A DNA stretch of 64,000 nucleotides from Dillenia suffruticosa (Eukaryota; Streptophyta; Magnoliopsida; Dilleniales; Dilleniaceae), in the NCBI GenBank assembly GCA_033439265.1, contig JAVTVX010000034.1, positions 17,870,501 to 17,934,500 on the forward strand, read 5' to 3'. Under the pieces are notes generated by a model. That model was not told where the DNA came from. It did no database searches and was given only the letters and a program-made list of their open reading frames with translations. The translations under genes and the position numbers were made by a program. Positions 54,394 to 64,000 of the stretch are shown in pieces. Every line of letters begins with the position of its first letter. Position 1 is the stretch's first letter.

Positions 54394-56271
54394 CTATGGA
54401 GAAGGAGAACTCACAACCTGCCTGGGAACACTAAAGATGTCATTCCCAGCAAAAGGAGATGTCCACTCATGCGAGCCTGCCGAGGAGTGTGATTCCTTCG
54501 TTAACCCTCCATCCGGCAGTCCAACATAGTGGACACCGTTCTCCCGGACTGGAGTCATCTCAGGGCCATCCTTAAAGGATGACGTAATGCCCAAATCCAA
54601 CCCATTAAACTTGGAAGGCAATGAGTTTGATGATTCCAAAGTCCAGTCTATGCTAGTATAATCACACTGAGGCATCAAGCCACCAGTGTCCCAGCCGACA
54701 GAACTAGAGGAGCCCCACCCGGAAAAGAGTCCAACTGAGGAAGGAACCGAGAGCGATGGGGACGGAGGAGCTGCACCAACAGTACTTCTTAAACCTCCCA
54801 ATAGAGCTGCCCGGGAATCTAATGGGCTGCTTGGGATGAAAGGGTCATTTTTGTAAAGGTAGTTTTGAGGGTAGAACAATTCAGAACTCAGATTACCGGT
54901 CACCTGGTTTAAGAACACTTTCCCATTTGACCTCATAGTTTCAGCAACCGGAACATTATTTGGATACCACCCTGATGACCCTGCAGGCAATGCAGTTGCA
55001 TTTGGAACCAAATTCTGTTTGGCATTTATCGAGTTTGGTCGCTGCAACATAATCACAGGTTCCCTAACCGCTCCCTGTTGAAACTCTTGAATATTCTTAC
55101 AGTCACTAACCATAGCCCTTTGCCGAGCATCCACCTTGGTTGATGGAAGTGTGGCTTGCAGAGGTGAAGCTAATGGAAAAGAAACTGGGCATGAGCCTGT
55201 ATTTGTCCATCTCTTATCTACTGTGAGTTTCGCCTGATTCGTCTTCAGAAGCAGTAGGTTTCTGTTTCCAGGTTCAGGTGGAGTTATTACTGAAGCTGGC
55301 ACCTTAGTGAAGTTGGAATTTGTTGGTGGTTTAGCCGGCACCTTTGTGTAGTTGAAATCTCTTTCAATTTTCCTCTCCTGCACCGAAACCGAAGCAGTAG
55401 GCTTTTCTTGTGGTTTGATTAAACTTTTAGAAACAATTGACTCATCTAGCTTTGGCAGATCAGGAAGGGCCTCTTGCTTCTGTTCTTTTAGGGTTTCTTC
55501 TGCCTTCTCAAGATCCCCTTGACAGGCAACAACGGCTCTTTCCACCTCCTGCTTTGAGCATTTATACTTCACCTCCATAGCTGTAATCTGGGCAAACTCT
55601 TCAGATATATCAAGCCTCAGATTTCCACTTCCAATATCAGTATCTATATTTTCAGTATTTTTTTCACTTTCCACAAGCCATGAGACTGAATCTTCAACTC
55701 TGCCCTCGTTCAACATTAGGGCAATAGTAACTTGCTCAGGAGAGAAACCCATGGCCACAAGCTGCTGGGAAAGCATTTCCAATTTTCTTGACATAAGATA
55801 ATCGCAACACTTTCCATGTAACTCCAGAGCCCGCTTCTCCTTCTGACGCTGGTGTTTCTTCTCATTCTTCTGGCGGATCTTTTCACGCTTATCATTATCA
55901 GAACCAGGTATAGGTTCTTGCCGAAATGTGGCACCGCTGGTCCTCTCTTTATGGTCCTCTGACTCATTGGAGCAGCTACCATTGTTTGAAACTGAATCAT
56001 ACTCTGTTGCCGTCCCAAGAAACCCAACAGGATGTTCTATTGTCCCATCGATATTTCGAAAACGGCCACTGCTATGAGGGGAGAGTGAAGACACAACAGG
56101 TGCTGCTTCTAGGGTGTGAAATGTTCCGGAAAGTGGATCATAAGCACTTGCCAAGCTGCCATTTCCATTATTAGCAGACCCAGAAGCCTTTATAGAAGAC
56201 TTCTGATTTTCCTTTGCTCCCTTTGCAGCCTTCTCCTTGGACTTGGACTTAGACTTTGAAGCCGGAGACAT
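54394..56271 (-). CDS. UBA-like domain protein, 625 residues
   Basis: A single uninterrupted coding exon. The N-terminus is Lys/Ser-rich (MSPASKSKSKSKEKAAKG). A charged, probably coiled-coil segment spans 125-150 (KREKIRQKNEKKHQRQKEKR). A UBA-like domain at about 161-202 carries the MGFSPEQ loop and ALMLNEGRVEDSVSWL helix. A second helical UBA/EF1B-like segment lies at about 225-263 (VERAVVACQGDLEKAEETL). The rest is Ser/Pro/Asn-rich and likely disordered. UBA domains bind ubiquitin. The arrangement resembles plant proteins annotated as ubiquitin-associated/translation elongation factor EF1B proteins; their cellular role is not known to me. An acceptor TTTTCAG lies 20 bases upstream of the ATG, so the protein starts in exon 2. 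No damage is seen. Confidence 0.93.
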   Translation of the reverse strand: MSPASKSKSKSKEKAAKGAKENQKSSIKASGSANNGNGSLASAYDPLSGTFHTLEAAPVVSSLSPHSSGRFRNIDGTIEHPVGFLGTATEYDSVSNNGSCSNESEDHKERTSGATFRQEPIPGSDNDKREKIRQKNEKKHQRQKEKRALELHGKCCDYLMSRKLEMLSQQLVAMGFSPEQVTIALMLNEGRVEDSVSWLVESEKNTENIDTDIGSGNLRLDISEEFAQITAMEVKYKCSKQEVERAVVACQGDLEKAEETLKEQKQEALPDLPKLDESIVSKSLIKPQEKPTASVSVQERKIERDFNYTKVPAKPPTNSNFTKVPASVITPPEPGNRNLLLLKTNQAKLTVDKRWTNTGSCPVSFPLASPLQATLPSTKVDARQRAMVSDCKNIQEFQQGAVREPVIMLQRPNSINAKQNLVPNATALPAGSSGWYPNNVPVAETMRSNGKVFLNQVTGNLSSELFYPQNYLYKNDPFIPSSPLDSRAALLGGLRSTVGAAPPSPSLSVPSSVGLFSGWGSSSSVGWDTGGLMPQCDYTSIDWTLESSNSLPSKFNGLDLGITSSFKDGPEMTPVRENGVHYVGLPDGGLTKESHSSAGSHEWTSPFAGNDIFSVPRQVVSSPSP

Positions 56272-56290
56272 CTTTCTGAATCCTAGCTAG

Positions 56291-59200
56291 CTGAAAATTC
56301 CAGCAATGATCAACAGAAAAATGTCAGTTCAGCTTCTTCTCCATTAGTACCCAAAAATTCAAAATATAACATGAATTAAAAAAATAATATAAATAAAAGC
56401 AATAAAAAGTATGAAAAAGGAGACAGTACAACTAAACTAGATCAGAATAGGTAGAAGGAAAGAAAGGAAGAGAGAGAGAAAGAAAGAAAGAATGAAAGAA
56501 ATAGAAAAAAAAAGGCATAGACACACAAAGTCTCATCACCGTGTCATAAAGAAAACAAAGATATATGATCCATGATAAATATACGATCTGCTACACCAAA
56601 CTCTTCAATTTTACAATACCGAATAGATGTTCCGGAAATCTAGCAGTAACCGGGAATTCCCAACATAGAACTTAACCAATATCAATAAAGGTTTACACCG
56701 AAAAAATTTTGTGGAAAATATCCAGACTTACTCATCAAGGGGGTGAAATGGTTAATAAGAATCCAAGAGGTAGGTGCGCCTGATATAAACCATTTAAAGA
56801 TGCACTATAATCCCAGTGATTCCAAAACATAATTAGCCAAAACACAAAAAATACACCCATCATCAGAACTTTTTTTTTGTTTTGTATTCATTTAATACTG
56901 AGAGTTAAGTGCATGACCGACAGAAAATGATAAGAAAGAAAAGATGGAAGGCGTAACATGACTTGGCATAATATCTTATATTTCAAGTCCACGGTTACTT
57001 TTGTGTGCATGTGAGGGCATGCATGTGCAGGCATGCACAAAAGAGAGAGAGAGAGAGAGAGAGACCCAATTCGTTGTATACAACAGAAGCATGATATTCT
57101 TGTTTTCCCTCTTATTTTTTTTCCGTCTTTTGATTTGGTCATGATATCCTAGTTATGTGAAATAAAATAACATGCTGATTATAGTAGAAGTTGTGAACAA
57201 TACGTGTGAGTGTATGTGCAATCTAAGAAAATATGTGTGCGCCTATACATGTATGTAGGATCCAAGAAAATATAAGTGTATCCATATATGCATGTATAAT
57301 CCATGAGGCAATTAAAAATTTATCCAATGAAAAGTACATCCCCTTCTAGCAAGGAATAAATATGACATGACATCCATTTTAACGGCTCAAAACTAGCAAT
57401 TCAAATTTAAACTGCACAATCAGATACCAGCCTTCAATTATTGAAATTTGAAACCGCATGACAACAGAATACATCACTAAGTCAATCATGTACTAACAAT
57501 TGGAAAATTCAAGCCCACTTTTGCAGCCGAGTGTATGCATGCATGTGTAAGAGACTGAGGGCAGAAGATCACTCTGATACACCAGCCTCACTTAACTTTT
57601 ATGTTCATAGGGTTATATGGTAACTTGAACTATCTTCATTATTTGGACCGGCAACTGTTCCAAATGAAATGGCTAAAATACCCATCATGTGGATAAGAGT
57701 GGAAGTATCAAGATAGATTAAGTTTTTTCTGCTCCGGTATTCTCCAAAGCAAAACTTTGCCTCATGGCACATCATGAAACAGCAAGAGGGCAGTTCAAAG
57801 TCTGTTTATCACTTACAAAACAAAATTAGAACTCAGAGTATTTTCCCAAAACAAGATATCATCTTGAAAGATAACCACAACTAATTATCTCATTAGAGCA
57901 AAGATCCGCCCTCCATTGCTGAACAAATCCTAATATATGCATGGCACCATGTTGGACTGTTTAGAGTAAAATCCGTCCCCATATTCGATAATTTTGACTT
58001 CAATAACCAGATTTTATGCAATAGACAACTGTTTCTTTCTTCTCTATGTTATTACATTACAGGAGCCTTTAGGACTATTATCCTAAATGATCTTCATAAA
58101 ATCTATCTCTCCATTGTTCATAAACCGGCAGCTTACCCTTTTCCCCTCTTGTACAAAGAAGCATCACTTTGTTGCTTTTGCGACTAATAAATATTCCATG
58201 ATTTGTCAACGAAAAAAAATCCCTAGATGTGCTTTCCCTTTATAAAATGACCCTTCTAGGGTTGGTGGGGGGAAGAGGAAGCAACATACAGGAACTGCAC
58301 ATAAAATGGGTTCATAAGAAACCCTTTTCTCCAGCACCTTACTTTGTTTGTAATCTTTTCAGTGTCTTCGACGGTGGTTGCCAGCTCGGACGAATGCTAT
58401 ACTTAGGTAAGAAGAAGTAATAGCCCTCACTATCCACATTACTCTTAAGAAACTGTGAAAGGATGAGATGGGAGGGCTTTGAATTTGAAAGTTTCTTTCA
58501 ATGATTTGTAGTTTCAAAGTTTATTACTGGTGAAAGTGGGATTTTTCACCTTTTTCTTCCTATGCCTTCTAATAGATTCAATTCACTCTTCCAAAACAAG
58601 TCTTCATTCTTTTATAAGTAACTCGCAGCAATAGTATTTCAATGGGGGAGAGAAAAAGCACGAAATTAAGTTTCTATACTTCTTCACAAGACCATGTGGG
58701 ATTACTGAGGCTCCAGAATTCAATTTCTTGTCCACAAAACCAAAACCATGATAATTTCCTACAGTAATCAGGTAAACTACGTTATGACCCTCCCAATCAT
58801 GACCATATCAATAGGATTTAAGGTTCATAAATTGAGATCAGGTATAAATTTCAGGGAGTTCGAAATTTCATATGGAAAAGATGCACAAAATGCAATATCT
58901 TTAGGTCACAAAATCAAAAATAAATAAAAAAACCTAATGATGCAAAACCTTAAACGTAAAAAATTCAGATTAGAAAACAAAAAAGGGAAATTAATAGGTC
59001 AAAACAGAAAAAAGAGATCGATTAGAAACAAAATTTACAAATATATGTATTGAGATTGTATTAAGGGCGAGGAGACAGAGCGATCAAATTCCTAACAAAT
59101 TGCAACAAAATGTCGATGAAAAACACACCGATTTGATCATCACAAAGCAAATACACGTCAAACAATGCCCAACGCCCAATCAATCAATACAATTCAATTA

Positions 59201-59321
59201 CCCCACAACAGTCAATCGACGGATCAATTGCTTAAAAGTCAAACACATCGTCAAAGGAATCGAGGTAACCTAAAGCCCAAAATTGCGAGAAATCGAAGAA
59301 GAATCGATCCAATCGAGAAGG

Positions 59322-59402
<81 letters not shown>

Positions 59403-59412
59403 GGGGGCTTAC
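56291..59412 (-). other. 5' UTR intron of UBA gene (3.1 kb)
   Basis: Predicted from donor GTAAGC at 59412-59407 and acceptor TTTTCAG ending at 56291. It holds no ORF with a recognisable domain. It has (GA)n runs at about 57041-57063 and 59326-59399 (plus strand), AAAG-rich sequence at 56455-56510, and many TGCATG/CATGCA words near 57010-57300 and 57530-57550. Confidence 0.65.
59326..59399 (+). repeat. (GA)37 microsatellite
   Basis: 74 bases of perfect GA. On the transcribed strand it is (CT)37 and starts 12 bases after the predicted 5' splice site of the UBA gene's leader intron. The apparent 132- and 69-residue frames across it are artefacts. Confidence 0.95.
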
Positions 59413-59640
59413 CCGAATGCCGAAATTGAGATGCAGATTAACCGATCTTATGTATTCAGCGATGTTGGTCGACAGAAACTGCGGTGGTTTCGTCTCTCTC
59501 TTTCTCTCTCCTCTGCGATTCGGAGGAAATAAAATGATGATGGGCGAGGGGGGAGCCGTCTAGGTTTTGTGTGTGGCCGCTGTTGTTAGAAAGGAGGGCG
59601 TAAAACCCAAAATAGATTAACTAAATAAATATTAATTTAA
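59413..59640 (-). other. 5' UTR exon of UBA gene
   Basis: Inferred from a good donor (CATTCGG/GTAAGC) and a TATA box about 30 bases upstream of 59640. No ATG occurs on the minus strand of this stretch, consistent with an untranslated leader. The exact transcription start is not known. Confidence 0.55.
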
Positions 59641-59664
59641 TTCATATTAACTCTCTCTCTCTCT

Positions 59665-59673
59665 CTTTATATA
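59665..59673 (-). promoter_or_regulatory. TATA box of UBA gene
   Basis: TATATAAAG on the minus strand, followed by a CT/GA tract; it places the start of transcription near 59635-59640. Confidence 0.6.
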
Positions 59674-59715
59674 TTTTAATTATTACTTTTATTATTAATT
59701 TTAATATTAAATTAC

Positions 59716-59777
59716 CACGTGAGCCAATTTCAAAAAAAAAATAAAAAATGGAGAATGCAATGCATATACATCACGTG
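59716..59777 (-). promoter_or_regulatory. Two G-boxes upstream of UBA gene
   Basis: CACGTG at 59716-59721 and 59772-59777, with a CCAAT at 59724-59728. G-boxes bind bZIP and bHLH factors. Their closeness to the TATA box (about 45 and 100 bases) supports a real promoter. Confidence 0.55.
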
Positions 59778-60518
59778 CCCAACAAGTGTATTGGTAAATT
59801 CTTTGAATTTGTTTTTTCATTTTTAGAATTCTCACTTTGCCCAATCCACTTGCAAATCATTTTCAAAATCTTAATCCTTATATAATTTATAATTTGTTCA
59901 CGTTCAAAGCAAACACCTACCTAACCAAAGAATAGTCTTAATTCATCTTATCCAATCTGATCATCCAATTTCCCAACTTTCCATAGATATGATTTAATTT
60001 CTCTTATATTACTCAATTGTTATCATTTTTTTCGTTTAGAGATCTCGTGTTCGAATTTTTGATATATATTTATAAAAAGCATTATCCCAATTATTTAATA
60101 AAGAATTCATATAAAATATAGTTTCACATTGTATGCCAATAATATTTTATTGTATTGCCTAATTAGGCTTATAATCTTATATATGTGGTTCACTTTAGTT
60201 TAGGCTAAAACAATAATAATAGTAATAATAGATTTCAACATTTTTTGTAAAATCATAGAATTTAATTTTTATTGTTTTGTTCAGATTTTAAGTATTTCAT
60301 GTTTTGTATATTGACATTTTAATGTTAAAATACTTGAGTTGAGTATAAGGATTACTTTTTATTTTCAGTATGTTTTAAAGTATGAGTTAATTCATCTCGT
60401 AAACATTCACGTGGCATTTTATCATTTATGTCCATTTATGTGTTTACTCTTCATTGACACGTGTAAATCCATATTCACGTATGTTTATGCTTTCTTATCA
60501 TTTTTAGTTCATCCTTTA
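59778..60518. other. AT-rich DNA upstream of UBA gene
   Basis: No gene, clear repeat or element end was found. It contains (AAT)n-like stretches near 60215-60230. Confidence 0.4.
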
Positions 60519-61434
60519 ATGTAAAGCCCTGACATTTACGAAAATTCGAGTAATGATATATGTATAAGTTCATAATAGATCAAAATAATATCGAGTATTG
60601 ATGGTATAGGGCCCAACAGCCCATAACCATAAAACCCAGAGTCTACAGAGTCTATCGAGTCTACTAGACCAGAGCCACAAAGTTCACGAATCATTCGATA
60701 AGTACCCAAAATGATCGAGTAGGTGCTCAGTCGAACACTCTCGAATAAACCTCTCGATCATTGGTCGGTCGAACACTCTCGGATAAGTCTCTTGATTACT
60801 GCTCAATCGAATTCTCTTGGTTAAACATCTTGGCCACTAATGAGTGGTTTTCCACCAAGCAACGTCTTCACCAAGCAAATCAATATCATAATTGCAGGAG
60901 ATACGAACCTCCCTTAATCCCAAAAGTTATCTTGCCCGATAAGGAAGAAAATCTGCATGACAACTTGAATTTATCTTAATAACAAAAGATCGTAAATCTC
61001 TAAAGATCTCTGATTACAATCCCTATAATTTCAAAAAATCTCTAACGATCTTTTCATAAAGTGATTAATCCTTATAAACTCAGAAGATTTCTAATGATCT
61101 CTCAATAAGGTAATTAGGGTTTTTACACCCCTAAACAACAGATTTGTCATGCATATACATATTATATATATTAAACAAAAGCAACCCACAAAGGAGATAT
61201 TACATACACACATGACACAGAGGCAACACAGGGCAAAAACAACGGCTCTTCTTTGTTTGCCCTCTCTCTTTTATTACTCTTTTTGACTTGAGAATTGGAG
61301 CTTCCTTTGTCAGACCACTTCCAATGGGTATTTTGTAGGTTCCTCCAACCACGAAATTCCAATAGACACATCGGCAAAGATTCCCCGTTCGAGTTGGTAG
61401 AGCAATTTATCTGTAGAGCAAATCCATTTGCAAC
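60519..61434 (+). repeat. LTR of second Tat-type element
   Basis: From about TGTAAAGCCC to TTGCAACA just before the primer-binding site. Internal repeats of TCGAACACTCTCG and of TCTCTAATGATCT-like words are seen. The left edge is tentative. Confidence 0.6.
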
Positions 61435-61457
61435 AGATTGGCATCATCTATGGGAAT
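61435..61457 (+). other. Primer-binding site of second Tat-type element
   Basis: ATTGGCATCATCTATGGGAA differs at few positions from the usual Tat start ATTGGCGCCGTCTGTGGGAA. It fixes the LTR end and orientation. Confidence 0.75.
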
Positions 61458-61505
61458 AGACTAACTGTTTGACAAAGAAACTTCACGCTCTGTTTCACTA
61501 CCTTT

Positions 61506-62230
61506 CCTATCATTATGCCACCTAAAAGGAAGAATGAAAATAACACCTCCAAAACTATGTTTAAAGCGGGAGGACAAATGTTTGACTCCATGGACTCTCC
61601 CCTACCAGTAGCTCTAGCTAACCAGCTGAATACTTCCATTGTCTACTCGCAGCACTAGGCAGAGCTGCCTTCATAAGGAGATCCCCAACAACCTATTGTC
61701 CAATCTCAACATTGGCTGACTCCTCCCCTTGTTCTAGCCTCTTCCAACTAAGACAACTGCACCCAAATGGAAAGATTGGAATCCCAGGATCAAAGGCATG
61801 AGCAAATAGTTGGAAGAACTCAGTTGCGCCCTTAGACAAAAAGTTTTGTCCTCCTCCAAGAGACACTCAAGCTTACACAAGTTAGGGACTCGAAGACACT
61901 GAAAACTCTTGGTGACCTCTCAGTAAGATCCAGATGACTTGAAGAAGCAAGTTGAAGAGTTCATGGCCACTAAACTTAAACGTGCTGGCTTAGGATAGGA
62001 TGATACCAACCGACACCCATAAGCTATCGCCATTTTATCCAAAAGTCTCCACTAGGCTGATGGCGTGAGATATATCCTTTCTCCTATGGAGATGTATGAT
62101 GGTACCACCGACTCTTGAGATCACACAGCCCATTTCATGACAATCATGATCTTAAGGGATATGTTAGATACGTTCATGTGCAAACTCTTCTCCACAATCC
62201 TAAAAGATAATGCACTAATAGGTCACAAAG
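61506..62230 (+). pseudogene. Tat-type gag remnant
   Basis: An ATG near 61515 gives MPPKRKNENN. Later frames give SPMEMYDGTTDS, DHTAHFMTIM and LRDMLDTFMCKLFSTILK, matching the Tat gag core (usually YDGTTDPEDHL.NF). It is broken by many stops and ends at about 62230. Confidence 0.72.
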
Positions 62231-63740
62231 AAGGCAGTTGATCTGGGATCGAAAACAGAGTGAAAATTTGCATAAGTTTAGGAGGATTGTCATAACTTTT
62301 GATATAAGAGTCAGACTAAGGTGATTCTTATTTCGTTAGAAAGATAAGACCTAGAGCTACAAATGTCATAAGTGGGTTTAAGCTAATTCAGACCGAAAAG
62401 TTCCTCAAAATCAGGGTAAAGTTCATAGCAGAACAGAACATAATAGAATATGATTCTGTAGAATACCTAACATTGAAAAATCATAATAAATCCAATTTAA
62501 TTCAGAATGTGACGAATCATATCTCATTTTAAATCTCTGAAGGTTTAGTTTCATGTGTAAAAATTTCACTCGATTTGCCTTTTGTACAGAAAATGTTATA
62601 GCTAAAAGACTACAATCAGGTCAGAGTGTTCAGATTTCAGAATTTCTATTTTCCTCCTTGATTTCAAACTTCGGCTAACCTTAGTTCCCTAACCAAACCA
62701 CCTCATTTTGGTCCCAAATTAAGATATGTTATACTACGGAGTATGGAGGGTCTCATACCTAAGATGGACAGTTTGGCTTGAAGCAAAACACAGAATTTTG
62801 GTCTTGAACTCTCAGCTCCCTCCTTGGATTTTACCAAGAAATCCTTCTCATTTGGCCTTGATTTTTGGATATGTTGGTGTTAAAGATGTATAAAAGGGAT
62901 CTATGTAAAATAAATTGAGTAGTATGTAGGAAGATTTAGAGATCTTACCGTGGTAGTCCACGGCTATGAGAAGGAAGAAGAAATGGAGTTTGTGTGTTCT
63001 TCTCTTCTAGGGTTTCACGGTTCCAAATGGAGAGAATAGAGCAAGTATTGGCTTTTTGTGTGCAATTGCTTAACTATAGTTCCCTCAATGTGCAACCAAG
63101 GTTAATCTCCACTATTTATCAATAAATGCCCACCAACCATCACCCAAATCTAAGACTCATAGTTGTTCTTTGACTTTTCAATCAAATCTTGGCTATCCAC
63201 CTTATGGGCACACTTCCCATGGTCATTAATTGTCTTCAACTCCTTTTTCAAATTTGTATATAAGGCCATTTCTAAATTTGCGTAAAATTTTCTATCTCGA
63301 TTTTTATGTAACGCACGGCGGGGTCAATATTCGACCAAAAATCTGAAAAATTCAAATTTACCCATTTGGTTCAGTTTTTTTGCATTGAATCCAATAGAGT
63401 TGGTCTCGCACATAGATGAAGTCATTTGACCTTCCAAATCGCCCTTAAACGCATTAAGGTTTTTAGAGCGATTTTATTTTTCGCTTTGCGTTTTCTGTCA
63501 AAATTTCTTAACTTTTGACTTCTAGGGTGAATTTTACACGTGTAAATCTGATGGCATCAAATTTGCATACGTAGATTTTAAAATGACACGGAGGGGAAAA
63601 TTTTCAGCTCTCGGCAATTTCGTCAAAAATTTTCAAGAACAATATCATTTGAAAAAAAAATTCTAAAAAACTTTTCTCTATATGAAAATGAAAACATATC
63701 ATATATGGAAAATATGGAGTACAATATACAATACACCGAG
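62231..63740. other. Unassigned insert within Tat-type element
   Basis: About 1.5 kb without coding motifs lies between Tat gag and protease. On the minus strand near 63110-63120 there is TTGATAAATAG, a possible TATA box, and the right end carries ACCCCACATCGGA. This could be a solo LTR in minus orientation, but I found no target duplication. Confidence 0.35.
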
Positions 63741-64000
63741 TATCGGTATTATATTCAACCCCACATCGGACTTTGAGAGAACTCTCGGGCGAGTGGTTGT
63801 ACTTTAGGTGCACCATCACTCCCAGTAACCTTATGAAACCAACCCAACCATGTTACTATCACAATTACCTTCAATGTGGTCAAACTGCCATCCCTTACAA
63901 GGCCATCTTGGGTCGGCCTAGTTTAGATGCCTTGGAAGCATTACCGAGCACCAAGGACATGAAGTCAAGTTCAGGATGCCTCTCAGCATTGGAGTACTCA
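63741..64000 (+). pseudogene. Tat-type protease-region remnant (cut by window end)
   Basis: 63860-63990 reads FNVVKLPS then, after a one-base shift, YKAILGRPSLDALEAL and STKDMK. This is the conserved Tat block at the end of the protease (usually YNAILGRPTLNAL...STYHLK). It continues beyond the window. Confidence 0.8.

Noticed and set aside
55716..56027. 103-residue minus-strand frame
   Set aside because: Out-of-frame shadow of the UBA protein coding sequence.
59165..59563. 132-residue frame with long RERERE run
   Set aside because: It is only a reading of the (GA)37 microsatellite and overlaps the UBA gene leader on the other strand.
61381..61434. tRNA-like sequence (GTTCGAGTTGGTAGAGCA)
   Set aside because: It has no proper B box and no cloverleaf, and it lies at the end of a Tat-type LTR next to the primer-binding site.

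Overview
The window looks like nuclear DNA of a flowering plant. It is AT-rich, its host genes have canonical GT-AG introns (some several kb long), and most of it consists of decayed plant mobile elements: Ty1/copia, Ty3/gypsy of the Tekay/Del and Tat types, hAT, and RTE and other LINEs. The species cannot be named from this sequence. All functional calls come from reading motifs by eye; no database search was run.

Two host genes are supported, both on the minus strand. The first (10583-26657) is a nine-exon gene spread over 16 kb. Its spliced product of 258 residues is a KDPG/2-keto-4-hydroxyglutarate aldolase homologue, an Entner-Doudoroff-type enzyme. The second (CDS 54394-56271, 5' UTR exon near 59413-59640) encodes a 625-residue protein with two UBA-like segments. 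It has a 3.1-kb intron in its 5' UTR.

Layout. 1-5082: minus-strand copia remnant (RNase H, RT, integrase, gag) with primer-binding site. 5082-6465: two copies of its LTR arranged tail to tail as a large palindrome. 6470-10523: plus-strand copia remnant whose 3' LTR ends about 60 bases beyond the aldolase stop codon. 10583-26657: aldolase gene. Its intron 8 holds a pair of inverted gypsy-like LTRs, one of them carrying an RTE LINE tail. Intron 7 holds a copia LTR fragment and a LINE remnant. Intron 2 holds a 3.2-kb hAT element with an intact 8-bp target duplication. 26895-29460: minus-strand copia LTR and pol remnant that comes within about 240 bases of the aldolase start codon. 29460-34890: two SIRE-like copia fragments meeting head to head, the second with an extra ORF and a long LTR full of a CGACCTG-like word.

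34885-48430: a Tat-type gypsy remnant with a 58-bp tandem repeat. Its 3' LTR is split by a 10.4-kb Tekay/Del-type gypsy (37753-48146) with a TATAT target duplication and a deleted integrase core. 48436-52259: an internally deleted copia with both LTRs. 52260-54393: AT-rich spacer. 54394-59640: UBA gene. 59640-60518: its promoter side. 60519-64000: another Tat-type gypsy (LTR, PBS, gag, protease), interrupted by about 1.5 kb of unassigned DNA.

The two host genes have no evident functional link. The main theme is heavy nested insertion around and inside the aldolase gene, including a long inverted repeat that would be transcribed as part of its pre-mRNA.
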